Assembly (NCBI GenBank): GCA_016708825.1
Contig: JADJEZ010000006.1
Location: forward strand, 231,998-295,997
Source: Betaproteobacteria bacterium
GTDB taxonomy: Bacteria > Pseudomonadota > Gammaproteobacteria > Burkholderiales > Usitatibacteraceae
DNA length: 64,000 nucleotides
Reading direction: 5' to 3'
The notes beneath the pieces are model-generated. The model did not search any database. It saw only the letters and a list, made by a program, of their open reading frames with translations, and was not told where the DNA came from. Within the stretch, counting starts at the first letter, position 1, and each line of letters starts with the position of its first letter. This document shows positions 17,256 through 26,192 of this stretch, piece by piece. The translations under genes were made by a program, and so were the position numbers.

Positions 17256-18075
17256 GGGCAGCCTCCTCGCGGGCGCCGGCGAGCCCGACGTCCTCGTCGT
17301 ATCCGGGCGCCGGATAGTGGAAGGGCACGGGGCCGTCCGTCTCGCCGTGGATGAACTGGTGGACCACCGGCAGCTCCGTCGCGCGGATCTGCTCCGGCGT
17401 GCCCTCCCCCACCACGCGGCCGCCGGCGACGAAATAGAGGTAGTCCACGATCTGGAGCGACTCGACGACGTCGTGCGTGACGATGATCGAGGTCGCCCCG
17501 AGTGCGTCGTTCAGGCGCCGGATGAGGCTGCCCACCACGGACATGGCGATCGGGTCGAGCCCGGCGAAAGGCTCGTCGTACATCACGAGCATGGGATCCA
17601 TCACCACCGCCCGCGCAAGCGCCACCCGCCGCGACATTCCGCCGGAGAGCTCCGAGGGCATGAGGTTGTGTGCGCCGCGAAGCCCGACCGCCTCGAGCTT
17701 CATCAGGACCAGGTCGCGCACCATCGCCTCGGAGAGCTTCGCGTGCTCCCGGAGCGGAAAGGCGACGTTGTCGAAGACGGTCATGTCCGTGAAGAGAGCG
17801 CCGAACTGGAACAGCATGCTCATCCGGCGGCGCAGGGCGTAGAGACCCTCGCGGTCGAGCTCGTGCACCGCGCGCCCGCCCACGCGGACTTCGCCCTTCG
17901 AAGGCCGCAGCTGCCCGCCGATCAGGCGCAGCAGGGTCGTCTTGCCGCAGCCGCTGCCGCCCATGATCGCGATCACCTTTCCCCGCCGCATGCGCATCGA
18001 GATGCCCTCGAGGACCGGGCTGCGGCCGTAGCCAAAGCTCACGGCGTCTATCTCGACGAGGTTTTCTTCGCTCAC
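17245..18075 (-). CDS. mlaF: Mla ABC transporter ATP-binding protein MlaF
   Basis: This ATPase of the Mla phospholipid transporter has Walker A GGSGCGKTT, the signature LSGGMSRRVALARA and Walker B MLVMYDEPFAGLDPI, followed by the TSIIVTHDV switch region. I chose a GTG start (18075) giving about 276 residues; in-frame ATGs at 18108 and 18123 would add up to 16. No clear ribosome site decides between them. It is the first gene of the long minus-strand run and is divergent from the regulator at 18187. Confidence 0.94.
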   Translation of the reverse strand: MSEENLVEIDAVSFGYGRSPVLEGISMRMRRGKVIAIMGGSGCGKTTLLRLIGGQLRPSKGEVRVGGRAVHELDREGLYALRRRMSMLFQFGALFTDMTVFDNVAFPLREHAKLSEAMVRDLVLMKLEAVGLRGAHNLMPSELSGGMSRRVALARAVVMDPMLVMYDEPFAGLDPIAMSVVGSLIRRLNDALGATSIIVTHDVVESLQIVDYLYFVAGGRVVGEGTPEQIRATELPVVHQFIHGETDGPVPFHYPAPGYDEDVGLAGAREEAAHAA

Positions 18076-18148
18076 TCGGGGTAAAAACAGGGGGAATCGG
18101 GGTGCCATTCTAGCAGCATTCACCGGCGCGCCCGGAGGCGCGGCACCC

Positions 18149-18154
18149 TATAAT
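18149..18154 (+). promoter_or_regulatory. candidate -10 hexamer upstream of the NtrC-type regulator gene
   Basis: A perfect TATAAT lies 32 bases before the ATG at 18187. I find no good -35 hexamer at 16-18 bases upstream, which is very GC-rich here, so this is only a candidate core promoter element. Confidence 0.35.
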
Positions 18155-18186
18155 CCCCGTCACACACGCGTGCCCCGGCGCCCCGG

Positions 18187-19638
18187 ATGAAACCCCGCCT
18201 CCTGCTGGTCGATGACGATCCCCTGATCACGGAAAGCCTCGCTTACGTGCTCGGGGCGGATTTCGACCTCACCTGCGCGTCGGACCGCGCCTCGGCCGTC
18301 GCCGCCCTGCGGGAGTTGTCAGGCCCGCCCGAGCTCGCCCTCATCGACCTGGGCCTGCCGCCGGCGCCGAACCTGCCCAACGAGGGCTTCAAGCTGATCG
18401 GCGACCTCCTCGCGCACGCGCCGGACGTGCGCATCGTCGTCCTCACCGGCCAGAACGAGGAATCGAATGCCCGTCGCGCCCGTGCGCTGGGGGCGGCGGA
18501 CCTCGTTCCGAAGCCTTGCGAACCGGACGACCTGCGGGAGCTCCTGAAGCGGGTCCTGCGCTCGCGAGAGCTCGGGCCGGTGGCCGGCGCAGGAGAAGAA
18601 AAGCGAACCCTGGTCGGCGAAAGCCCGCCCATGCGCAAGCTGCGCAGCCAGATCGACCTTTACGCGTCCTCCGTGTTTCCCGCTCTCATCGAGGGGGAGT
18701 CCGGCAGCGGCAAGGAGGGCGTGGCCTTCTCGCTCCACCACCTGAGCCCGAGGGCGCGCGAGCCCTTCCTCGCGCTCAACTGCGCGGCGATATCGCCCTC
18801 GCTCGTCGAACCGACCCTGTTCGGATACGCGAAGGGCGCCTTTACGGGCGCGGTCCAGTCGAAGGCCGGCTACTTCGAGGACGCCGCCCAGGGAACGCTG
18901 TTCCTCGACGAGATCGGGGAACTGCCCGTCGATCTCCAGGCGAAACTGCTGCGCGTCCTGGAGAACGGCGAATACCAGCGCGTCGGCGAGACCCAGACCC
19001 GCGTGAGCCGCGCCCGGATCGTGGCGGCCACCAATCGCGACTTGCGCCTGGAAACCGCCCAGGGGCGCTTCCGTGCCGACCTCTACCACCGCCTTTCCGT
19101 ATTCACCATCGCGGTGCCGCCCCTTCGCGAACTCGGCGAGGACAAGCTTCGCCTGCTCGACCACTTCGGGCTGTTGTTCTCGGAGCGCACCGGAACGCAG
19201 CCTTTCGCTCTCGACGAAAAGGCCCGCGAACGCTGGCTCGCCTACCCGTTTCCCGGAAACGTGCGCGAACTGCGCAACATCGTGATCCGGCTCGCCACCA
19301 AGTTCGCGGGCTACCCGGTCGGCGAGGCGGACCTGGAGCCCGAATTCGCTCCGGCGCCGCCGCTGGCCTCCGGGGCCACCGATGCGCTGGGGGACGCGCG
19401 TGCGCTCCTCGCCTCGGGGCGCCCGTTCAGCCTCGACGCGGCGCTGAAGGCGGTCGAGACGATCTACCTCGATGCGGCCATAGAGGTCGCGCAGGGCAAC
19501 ATGTCGCGGGCGGCGAAACTCCTCGGGATTTCGCGAAGCACGCTCTACAGCCGGCTGGAGGCGGCGGGGCGCTCCGGTGCTAAACTGGCCTCGCCGGACC
19601 CTGCCGATCCTCCTGTTGCCTCCGGCGTCCGCAATTGA
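18187..19638 (+). CDS. sigma-54-dependent NtrC/PilR-type response regulator
   Basis: This 483-residue protein has an N-terminal receiver domain (LLVDDDP, phospho-acceptor Asp54 in LIDLGLPP, lysine in VPKPCEP), an AAA+ domain with Walker A GESGSGKE (about 170-177) and the sigma-54-contacting GAFTGA loop (about 217-222), and a Fis-type helix-turn-helix near the C-terminus (NMSRAAKLLGISRSTLYSRL). The receiver carries an insertion after the aspartate (PPAPNLPNEGFKLI) seen in PrsR-type regulators. It sits at the head of the pilus locus and probably works with the kinase at 35483-37199 on the sigma-54 promoter at 37398. The pairing is inferred. Confidence 0.93.
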   Translation: MKPRLLLVDDDPLITESLAYVLGADFDLTCASDRASAVAALRELSGPPELALIDLGLPPAPNLPNEGFKLIGDLLAHAPDVRIVVLTGQNEESNARRARALGAADLVPKPCEPDDLRELLKRVLRSRELGPVAGAGEEKRTLVGESPPMRKLRSQIDLYASSVFPALIEGESGSGKEGVAFSLHHLSPRAREPFLALNCAAISPSLVEPTLFGYAKGAFTGAVQSKAGYFEDAAQGTLFLDEIGELPVDLQAKLLRVLENGEYQRVGETQTRVSRARIVAATNRDLRLETAQGRFRADLYHRLSVFTIAVPPLRELGEDKLRLLDHFGLLFSERTGTQPFALDEKARERWLAYPFPGNVRELRNIVIRLATKFAGYPVGEADLEPEFAPAPPLASGATDALGDARALLASGRPFSLDAALKAVETIYLDAAIEVAQGNMSRAAKLLGISRSTLYSRLEAAGRSGAKLASPDPADPPVASGVRN

Positions 19639-19657
19639 CTCTCCGCCCGCCACTCTC

Positions 19658-21190
19658 ATGACGATGTACCTGGAGCACTTCGGCCTGCGTGAGGCGCCGT
19701 TTCGCATCACGCCCCATACCGAGTTCTTCTTCGCGGGCGCCAACCGGGGCGCAACGCTGGAGGCGCTGGCCTACGCGATCACCGCGGGCGAGGGCCTCGT
19801 GAAGGTCACCGGCGAGGTGGGAACGGGCAAGACGATGCTCTGCCGCGTGCTCATGGAGCGCCTTCCGGAATCGGTGGAGACCATCTACCTCGCGGTGCCG
19901 AGCCTTACCCGCGACGAGATGCTCATCGCGATCGCGAGCGAACTCGGCATCGACACCCAGGGCGCGAACACCACCCAGCTCCTGCGCGCGCTGCAGGTCC
20001 GGCTCATCGCGCTGCACTCGGAAGGCCGCCAGGTCGTGGCGCTCATCGACGAGGCGCACGCCATGCCGCTCGCCACGCTCGAGGAGATCCGGCTGCTGTC
20101 GAACCTGGAGACCGGCAAGGAGAAACTCCTGCAGATCGTGCTGTTCGGCCAGCCCGAGCTCGACGAGCACCTGGCCCTTCCCAACATGCGCCAGCTCAAG
20201 GAGCGCATCACGCACGCATTCGGCCTGTCTCCCCTGCCGCCGCGCGACATCAAGGACTACATCGCTTTCCGGCTGCGCGCGGCGGGCTACCACGGCCCCG
20301 ACCTCTTCGGCCCGGAAACGCTTCGCATCATCGGCGAGGCGTCCGAGGGCCTCACCCGGCGCATCAACATCTACGCCGACAAGACGCTCCTGGCCGCCTT
20401 CGCGGCCGGAACCCACACCGTGAGCGCCGATCACGCGCGAGCCGCGGTCTCGGACACGCAGATCGTGGTGTCCCAGCGCGCAGCACCGCGCCGCGTCGTG
20501 GTGGCGGCGCTCGCCGGCCTCGCCGCGGGCGTCGCGATCGGCTTCGGGGCAGCCTGGCTCCTCCAGGCCGGTTCGGCCGTTCCGACCGGCATGGCATCGG
20601 CACCTCCCGCGGTTTCCACTGCCGCGCAGGCGCCCACGCCGCCTCCGGCTACGCCTGCGGCAGCGGAAGTGGCAACCACTCCCCAGCCTGCCCCGGCCGA
20701 GCAACCGGCCGGGCCCGGCGCGGTCTTGCCGGCGGCACCCGTGGCGAGCGGTCCGGCGCCTGAGGCGCAACGGGCCACGGTACGGCTACCCGCGCCCGCC
20801 GCATCGCCGGTTTCCCCGGGGGCCGCCGCCGCGAAGATGGACGGCACGTTTCCGCTCGAATCGCGCTTTTCCGCCGGTCTGTCGATGCTGGACGGCGATC
20901 TGGAGGGGCGCTGGGTCGTCCAGTTGATGGTGACGGACGCGAGGGACCGGGACTATCTCCTGTCCTTCCTGGAACAGGCCTCGCGCACGCTTGATGCCGA
21001 AGCGCTGTATCTCTACCCGAGCGGATCGTCCGAGTTTCCCAGGGCGGGCGTCGTCTACGGCACCTTCCCGACCCGCTCCGAGGCGAACACCGCCCTGGCT
21101 TCCCTTCCCGAGAACCTGCGCAGGTTTCGGCCGTACGTCCGGTCCGTGGAGGCGGTGCGCGCGGACGTGCGAAGGGGGTCCCGGTCGTGA
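19658..21190 (+). CDS. mshM: MshM/ExeA-like AAA ATPase with membrane span and SPOR-like C-terminus
   Basis: This protein of about 510 residues begins YLEHFGLREAPFRITPHTEFF, the hallmark of ExeA/MshM ATPases. Walker A is GEVGTGKT (about 52-59) and Walker B ALIDEAHAM. A single membrane span (about 280-305) follows, then a long Ala/Pro linker. The C-terminal 90 residues (RWVVQLMVTDARDRDYL onward) resemble a SPOR-type peptidoglycan-binding fold, where ExeA has a different peptidoglycan-binding domain. By analogy with ExeA it may help place or assemble the MshL secretin in the cell wall. I chose the ATG at 19658; 19664 is also possible. A longer frame overlaps the upstream regulator. Confidence 0.86.
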   Translation: MTMYLEHFGLREAPFRITPHTEFFFAGANRGATLEALAYAITAGEGLVKVTGEVGTGKTMLCRVLMERLPESVETIYLAVPSLTRDEMLIAIASELGIDTQGANTTQLLRALQVRLIALHSEGRQVVALIDEAHAMPLATLEEIRLLSNLETGKEKLLQIVLFGQPELDEHLALPNMRQLKERITHAFGLSPLPPRDIKDYIAFRLRAAGYHGPDLFGPETLRIIGEASEGLTRRINIYADKTLLAAFAAGTHTVSADHARAAVSDTQIVVSQRAAPRRVVVAALAGLAAGVAIGFGAAWLLQAGSAVPTGMASAPPAVSTAAQAPTPPPATPAAAEVATTPQPAPAEQPAGPGAVLPAAPVASGPAPEAQRATVRLPAPAASPVSPGAAAAKMDGTFPLESRFSAGLSMLDGDLEGRWVVQLMVTDARDRDYLLSFLEQASRTLDAEALYLYPSGSSEFPRAGVVYGTFPTRSEANTALASLPENLRRFRPYVRSVEAVRADVRRGSRS

Positions 21191-21247
21191 GCCGTTGCGG
21201 GAGGCGGCGTCAAGCCGTATTCCGCGGCCGGACCCGCCGTGATTCGT

Positions 21248-21276
21248 TTGCCTTTCGGCATCGAAAACGCTATAAC
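21248..21276 (+). promoter_or_regulatory. candidate sigma-70 promoter for the mshL operon
   Basis: TTGCCT (21248-21253) and TATAAC (21271-21276) are separated by exactly 17 bases, about 50 bases before the secretin gene, in a 139-base gap that is less GC-rich than its surroundings. This would give the assembly genes a promoter separate from the sigma-54 pilin promoter. Confidence 0.55.
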
Positions 21277-21329
21277 ATGGCGAATTCCGTTCTCCCCATA
21301 AAACAATCACTTACGGAATCATCTTGACG

Positions 21330-23243
21330 ATGCGCCTGAACCGCAAACCCGCTCTGGTCGCCATGGCAGTGCTGGCCGCGCTGGCGGCAGGTTGCGGCAC
21401 GCAGCCGATCGCGCAGCCCGACACCCACCTCCGGCAGGATCCGGTGCGCGCAGCCGACGCCCCGTCGATCCCGAAACCGGTCATGCCCGCGCCGCTGCCG
21501 CCGCCTCCCGAGGCGCGCGCGGCACAGGTCAAATACTCCATCGTGGTCGCAAACCAGCCGGTTCGCGATGTCCTGCTCGCCGTCGCTCGCGAGACGAAGG
21601 TGAACGTCGACGTGCACCCGGGCGTCGAGGGCGCCATCACGATCAACGCGATCGACCAGACCCTCGCGCAGATCCTCGACCGGATCTCGAAGCAGATCGA
21701 CATGCGCTACCAGGTCGAGGGCGACACGATCCACGTCATGCCCGACTCACCGTTCCTGCGCAGCTACCGCGTGGACTACGTGAACATGGCGCGCGAAACC
21801 ACCGAGACGGTGTCGGTGGCCACGCAGATCCTTTCCGGAACCGTCGGCGGCGCCGCCGGCGCCTCGGGGCAGGGCGAGAACAACTCGACGCTTCGCATCA
21901 GCAACATCTCCCGCAATCGCTTCTGGGAGACGCTCGAGCGCAACCTGAAGGACTTGCTGCGCGAGACGGACAAGCTGCTTCCCGAAGGAAGCAGCGAGAC
22001 TTTCGTGAGCGGGCGCGGGCGCGCATCCTCGACCGGCAGCCCTGGTGCCGCCCGCCCTCGTGCCGGCGCGGCGACGGGACGGCCTGCCGCAACCGCCGCT
22101 GCCGGCGCGGCGGCGCCTGCCCTGGCGCAGTCGGACCAGAGCGCGGAGTTCACGGAGCAGCGCCTCACGTTCCGGGAAGCGGCCGCCGTGATCGTCAATC
22201 CCGAGGCGGGCGTGGTAACGGTGCGGGCCTCCTCGCGCCAGCATGAAAAGGTCGCGGAGTTCCTGGAGCAGGTCACCGGGTCCGCCCGCCGCCAGGTGGT
22301 GATAGAGGCGACGGTGGTCGAGGTGCAACTGAACGACACGTACCAGTCGGGAGTCGACTGGTCCGCGCTCGCGACCAACGGGCTGGGCTACTCCGTCCGG
22401 CAGAGCTTCACCGGCGGAAACCTCGCTTCCGGGCTGCCTCCGTTCTTCTCCCTCAGCTACAGCAACCCGAACCCGGCGTCGGGCGGGAACCTCTCGAGCT
22501 CGATCAAGCTGCTGAACACCTTCGGGACGACGCGCGTGCTCTCGAGCCCGCACCTGATGGTGCTCAACAACCAGACGGCCGTGCTCAGGGTGACCGAGAA
22601 CCTGGTCTATTTCACGATCAAGGCCGAGACGAACACGAACGCGAACATCTCGGTGACGACGTTCACGACCACGCAGAACGTTCTCCCGGTCGGCATCATC
22701 ATGAACCTCACCGCGCAGATCAGCGACAACGACGTGGTCACGCTCAATGCCCGGCCGACGATCACGGCGAAGATCGGCGAAGTCCAGGATCCCAACCCTT
22801 CCCTGCGAGGCACGCTCAGCACCATCGAGAGCAAGATTCCGGTGACACAGACGCGCGAGATGGAAAGCGTCCTGCGCATCGCCAGCGGCCAGACCGCGGT
22901 ACTCGGCGGCCTGATGATCGACAGCTTCGAGGGAACGCGCGCGGGACTGCCGATCGCGTCACGGATCCCGATCTTCGGCGACCTGGTGAGCTACCGCGAC
23001 GACAACGCGAAGAAGCGCGAGCTCGTCATTTTCCTGCGCCCCGTCGTGATACGGAACGCGAGCCTCGACGGCGACCTGTCCGACTACCGCCGCCACCTTC
23101 CCGACCGCCGCTTCTTCAGGGACACCGAGGCGCCGCTGCCGGAGTTCCAGCAGGGCCTGCGGCAGATGCAGCGCGGCGAGATGCCGGGAACCACGCCCAA
23201 TCCGGTGGTGCCCCCGTCGCCCGCCCAGGGAGGAAGCCGATGA
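21330..23243 (+). CDS. mshL: secretin of the MSHA-type pilus (MshL-like lipoprotein)
   Basis: This outer-membrane channel protein of about 637 residues has a lipoprotein signal with the lipobox LAAGC. It has an N-terminal secretin-associated domain (VRDVLLAVARETKVNVDVHPG), N1-type repeats, an Ala/Gly/Pro-rich insertion around residues 225-275, then the secretin core (VEVQLNDTYQSGVDW; RVLSSPHLMVLNNQTAVLRV; GQTAVLGGLMIDS; the C-terminal KKRELVIFLRPVVI). The start is taken as ATG 21330; a TTG two codons earlier is possible and has a better-spaced GGA. It overlaps the MshN-like gene by 4 bases. Confidence 0.92.
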   Translation: MRLNRKPALVAMAVLAALAAGCGTQPIAQPDTHLRQDPVRAADAPSIPKPVMPAPLPPPPEARAAQVKYSIVVANQPVRDVLLAVARETKVNVDVHPGVEGAITINAIDQTLAQILDRISKQIDMRYQVEGDTIHVMPDSPFLRSYRVDYVNMARETTETVSVATQILSGTVGGAAGASGQGENNSTLRISNISRNRFWETLERNLKDLLRETDKLLPEGSSETFVSGRGRASSTGSPGAARPRAGAATGRPAATAAAGAAAPALAQSDQSAEFTEQRLTFREAAAVIVNPEAGVVTVRASSRQHEKVAEFLEQVTGSARRQVVIEATVVEVQLNDTYQSGVDWSALATNGLGYSVRQSFTGGNLASGLPPFFSLSYSNPNPASGGNLSSSIKLLNTFGTTRVLSSPHLMVLNNQTAVLRVTENLVYFTIKAETNTNANISVTTFTTTQNVLPVGIIMNLTAQISDNDVVTLNARPTITAKIGEVQDPNPSLRGTLSTIESKIPVTQTREMESVLRIASGQTAVLGGLMIDSFEGTRAGLPIASRIPIFGDLVSYRDDNAKKRELVIFLRPVVIRNASLDGDLSDYRRHLPDRRFFRDTEAPLPEFQQGLRQMQRGEMPGTTPNPVVPPSPAQGGSR

Positions 23244-24469
23244 GCCTCCTGCTCGACGCCCTCAAGCGCGCCGAGCAGGAAAAGCTCGCTCGACTGGACC
23301 CGGAGGCGCCCCCCGGGGAAACGACACAGTCCGCCGCCAAGCCCTCGCTCCGGGCAGGATTCGAGCTCGAGCAGGTCGAGCGCCCCCCGGTCGCAGCTCC
23401 CGCCCCCAAGGCCGCGCGCGAGCCGGACCGCGACAGCGCCAAGGCGGTCTTCGCGGCCAAGAAGGCGGAGCCCGTTGCGGCTCCGTCGGGCAGGAACAAG
23501 GCCATCCTCGGAATCGGTGTGGTCGCCCTCCTGCTGTTCGCGGGCGGCGGCGCGTACGTCTGGTACGAGATCAACCGCACACCCGCTCCGCTGGCGCGCA
23601 CGAACATGCAAGTCGCCTCACCAAAACCCGTCATTCCGGCCCCGGCGAGCACACCTGCCGCGCGTCCCTCGCTTGCTGCAGGTGCGGGAGAGGCATCCGT
23701 CTCGACTTCCTCCGTGTCGGCGCCCAGGCCCGAGAATCTCGCGGCAGCCACGGCGACGGGAGCTGCGGCGGCCCCGGAGGCCACGCCGAAGCCCAAGCCG
23801 CCGCCCTCGCCATCGCAGCAGCTGGTGGCGAGCGTGCTGCAGGAGTCCGGGGGGCCGAAGCCCGCGCCCGCCCTGGAGCTCACGCGCAAGTTCGATGCGC
23901 CGCGCGTTCCCGTCGACGTCCGGCGAGGCTACGAGGCGTTGAAGGGGGGCGACGCCGCCGCCGCGCGCGGGCACTACGAATCCGCCGTCGCGGCCGATCC
24001 TGCGAACGTCGATGCGCACCTCGGGCTGGCCTCGGCAGCCGCGAGGACCGGCGACCGGGAAACGGCCGCGCGCCACTACCGGCGGTCGCTCGAGCTCGAT
24101 CCGCGCAATCCGGCGGCCGTCGCCGGCCTCGCCGCGATCGCGGATTTCTCCCGGCCCGATGCGCTCGAACGGCAGCTTCGCGCCGACATCACCCGCCATT
24201 CCGAGATCTCCGCCCTGCATTTCACCCTGGGCAACCTCCTCGCGTCGCAGGGGCGGTGGAACGAGGCGCAGGCCGCGTACTTCGAGGCCTACCGCCTCGA
24301 CCCGGGGAACGCCGACCAGGCCTACAACCTCGCCGTGAGCCTCGATCAGCTCGGCCAGGCGAGTCTCGCCGCCGGCTACTACCAGCGCGCCATGGAGGCC
24401 ACCGGGCAGCAGCACGCGCAGTTCGACAAGGAACAGGTCGCCCGGCGAATCGCGGAGCTGAAGCGGTAA
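23240..24469 (+). CDS. mshN: MshN-like TPR protein of the pilus system
   Basis: This 409-residue bitopic membrane protein has a short cytoplasmic N-terminus starting MSLLLDALKRAEQEKLAR (a start shared with MshN/GspB-like proteins), one membrane span (about 88-109), a Pro/Ala-rich periplasmic linker and at least three TPR-like repeats in the last 170 residues (GYEALKGGDAAAARGHYESAV, RRSLELDPRNP, YFEAYRLDPGN). It lies between the secretin and the ATPase, matching the mshL-mshN-mshE gene group. Its probable role is linking or stabilising the assembly complex. Confidence 0.82.
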   Translation: MSLLLDALKRAEQEKLARLDPEAPPGETTQSAAKPSLRAGFELEQVERPPVAAPAPKAAREPDRDSAKAVFAAKKAEPVAAPSGRNKAILGIGVVALLLFAGGGAYVWYEINRTPAPLARTNMQVASPKPVIPAPASTPAARPSLAAGAGEASVSTSSVSAPRPENLAAATATGAAAAPEATPKPKPPPSPSQQLVASVLQESGGPKPAPALELTRKFDAPRVPVDVRRGYEALKGGDAAAARGHYESAVAADPANVDAHLGLASAAARTGDRETAARHYRRSLELDPRNPAAVAGLAAIADFSRPDALERQLRADITRHSEISALHFTLGNLLASQGRWNEAQAAYFEAYRLDPGNADQAYNLAVSLDQLGQASLAAGYYQRAMEATGQQHAQFDKEQVARRIAELKR

Positions 24470-24471
24470 CG

Positions 24472-26184
24472 ATGGGCACGGTCCATTCACCCATTTCCCC
24501 GATTCCGCTGGGGCAGACGCTCCTCACGAAAGGGATCGTCAGCCAGGACCAGCTGAACATCGCCCTCACGGAGCAGAAGCGGTTCAAGTCGCCGCTCGGC
24601 AAGGTGCTGGTGCAGCTCGGCTTCGTCACCGAGGCCACGATCCGCGACACCCTGTCCGAGACCCTCGGCCAGGTTTCGATAGACCTCGAGAACACCATCG
24701 TCGACCCGGCTGCGATCGCGCTGGTGCCCAAGGACCTCGCGCGCCGCTGTCACGTCCTTCCGGTCTCCTACGACCACGAGAAGCGCTCGCTCCTCATCGC
24801 CGTGTCGGACCCGGCGAACGTCGTCGCCCTGGACCAGATCCGCGCGCTGGTGCGGGAGGACCTGCGCATCGAGCAGGTGCTCGCCCGCGAATCCGACATC
24901 ACGATCGGCATCGAGCACCACTACGGCTTCGAGCTCTCGATCGACGGCATCCTGAACGAGATCGAGACGGGCGAGATCGACTACCAGAGCCTCGCCGCCG
25001 AATTCGACGAGTACAGCCAGCCGGTGGTGCGGCTGGTCGACGCGCTCCTGAACGACGCGGTGAAGCGCGACGCCTCCGACATCCACTTCGAGCCCGAGCA
25101 GGGGTTCCTGCGCATCCGCTACCGCATCGACGGGGTGCTGCGCCAGATCCGCAGCCTGCACAAGAACTACTGGGCGGCGATGGTCGTGCGCCTGAAGGTG
25201 ATGAGCGGCATGAACATCGCCGAGACGCGCGCGCCGCAGGACGGGCGCATCTCGCTCATGCTCTCCGGCCACCAGGTGGACTTCCGCGTCGCCACCCAGC
25301 CCACCACGCACGGCGAGAACATCGTGCTGCGCATCCTCGACCGCGACAAGGGCATCGTGCCGCTGGAGGACCTGGGCCTGCAGCCCGACGAGCTGCGCTC
25401 GCTCAAGCTCATGCTCGCGCGCCCCGAGGGCATCATCCTCGTGACCGGTCCGACGGGCAGCGGCAAGACGACCACCCTGTATTCGGTGCTCAACTACGTG
25501 AACACCGAGGGCGTGAACATCATGACCCTCGAGGATCCGGTCGAGTACCCGATGGCGATGATCCGCCAGACCTCGGTGAACGAGGTGGTGAAGCTCGATT
25601 TCGCCTCCGGCATCCGCTCGATGATGCGCCAGGACCCGGACATCATCCTCGTGGGCGAGATCCGCGACCAGGAAACGGCCGAGATGGCCTTCCGCGCCGC
25701 CATGACGGGCCACCAGGTGTACTCGACCCTGCACACCAACTCCTCCATCGGCGCGATCCCGCGCCTCATGGACCTCGGGGTGCTTCCCGACATCATGGCG
25801 GGCAACATCATCGGCGTGATCGCGCAGCGCCTCATGCGCAAGCTCTGCACGCACTGCCGCGCGCCCTACGAGCCCGATCCGGCCACGCGCAGCCTGCTCG
25901 GCATGGACGAGGCCGACGACCGCCCGGTGTACCGGCCCGTCGGCTGCACCAAGTGCGAAAAGCAGGGCTACAAGGGGCGCCTCGCGATCATGGAGATCTT
26001 CAAGCTCGACGCCGAGATCGACGAACTGATCGCGCGACGCGCGACGGGGCGCGAGATCCGCATCGCGGCCTCCGCGAAGGGCTTCCGCACGCTGGCCGAC
26101 GACGCCATCGGTCGCGTGCTCCTGGGGCAGACGAGCCTCGAGGAAATTTCGCGGGTGGTCGACCTCACCGACCGCGTCATCTAG
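24472..26184 (+). CDS. mshE: type IV pilus extension ATPase (MshE/GspE family)
   Basis: This 570-residue secretion ATPase has an N-terminal MshEN-type domain (LGQTLLTKGIVSQDQLNIAL), which in MshE of Vibrio binds cyclic-di-GMP. It also has Walker A TGPTGSGKTT, the Asp box and Walker B (DPDIILVGEIRD), the His box TGHQVYSTLHTN, and a zinc-binding tetracysteine motif (LCTHC and CTKC) near the C-terminus. It powers pilin polymerisation with the inner-membrane protein encoded next. The start is ATG 24472, 2 bases after the MshN-like stop. Whether the c-di-GMP contacts are intact would need an alignment. Confidence 0.94.
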   Translation: MGTVHSPISPIPLGQTLLTKGIVSQDQLNIALTEQKRFKSPLGKVLVQLGFVTEATIRDTLSETLGQVSIDLENTIVDPAAIALVPKDLARRCHVLPVSYDHEKRSLLIAVSDPANVVALDQIRALVREDLRIEQVLARESDITIGIEHHYGFELSIDGILNEIETGEIDYQSLAAEFDEYSQPVVRLVDALLNDAVKRDASDIHFEPEQGFLRIRYRIDGVLRQIRSLHKNYWAAMVVRLKVMSGMNIAETRAPQDGRISLMLSGHQVDFRVATQPTTHGENIVLRILDRDKGIVPLEDLGLQPDELRSLKLMLARPEGIILVTGPTGSGKTTTLYSVLNYVNTEGVNIMTLEDPVEYPMAMIRQTSVNEVVKLDFASGIRSMMRQDPDIILVGEIRDQETAEMAFRAAMTGHQVYSTLHTNSSIGAIPRLMDLGVLPDIMAGNIIGVIAQRLMRKLCTHCRAPYEPDPATRSLLGMDEADDRPVYRPVGCTKCEKQGYKGRLAIMEIFKLDAEIDELIARRATGREIRIAASAKGFRTLADDAIGRVLLGQTSLEEISRVVDLTDRVI

Positions 26185-26192
26185 GGGCCGGC

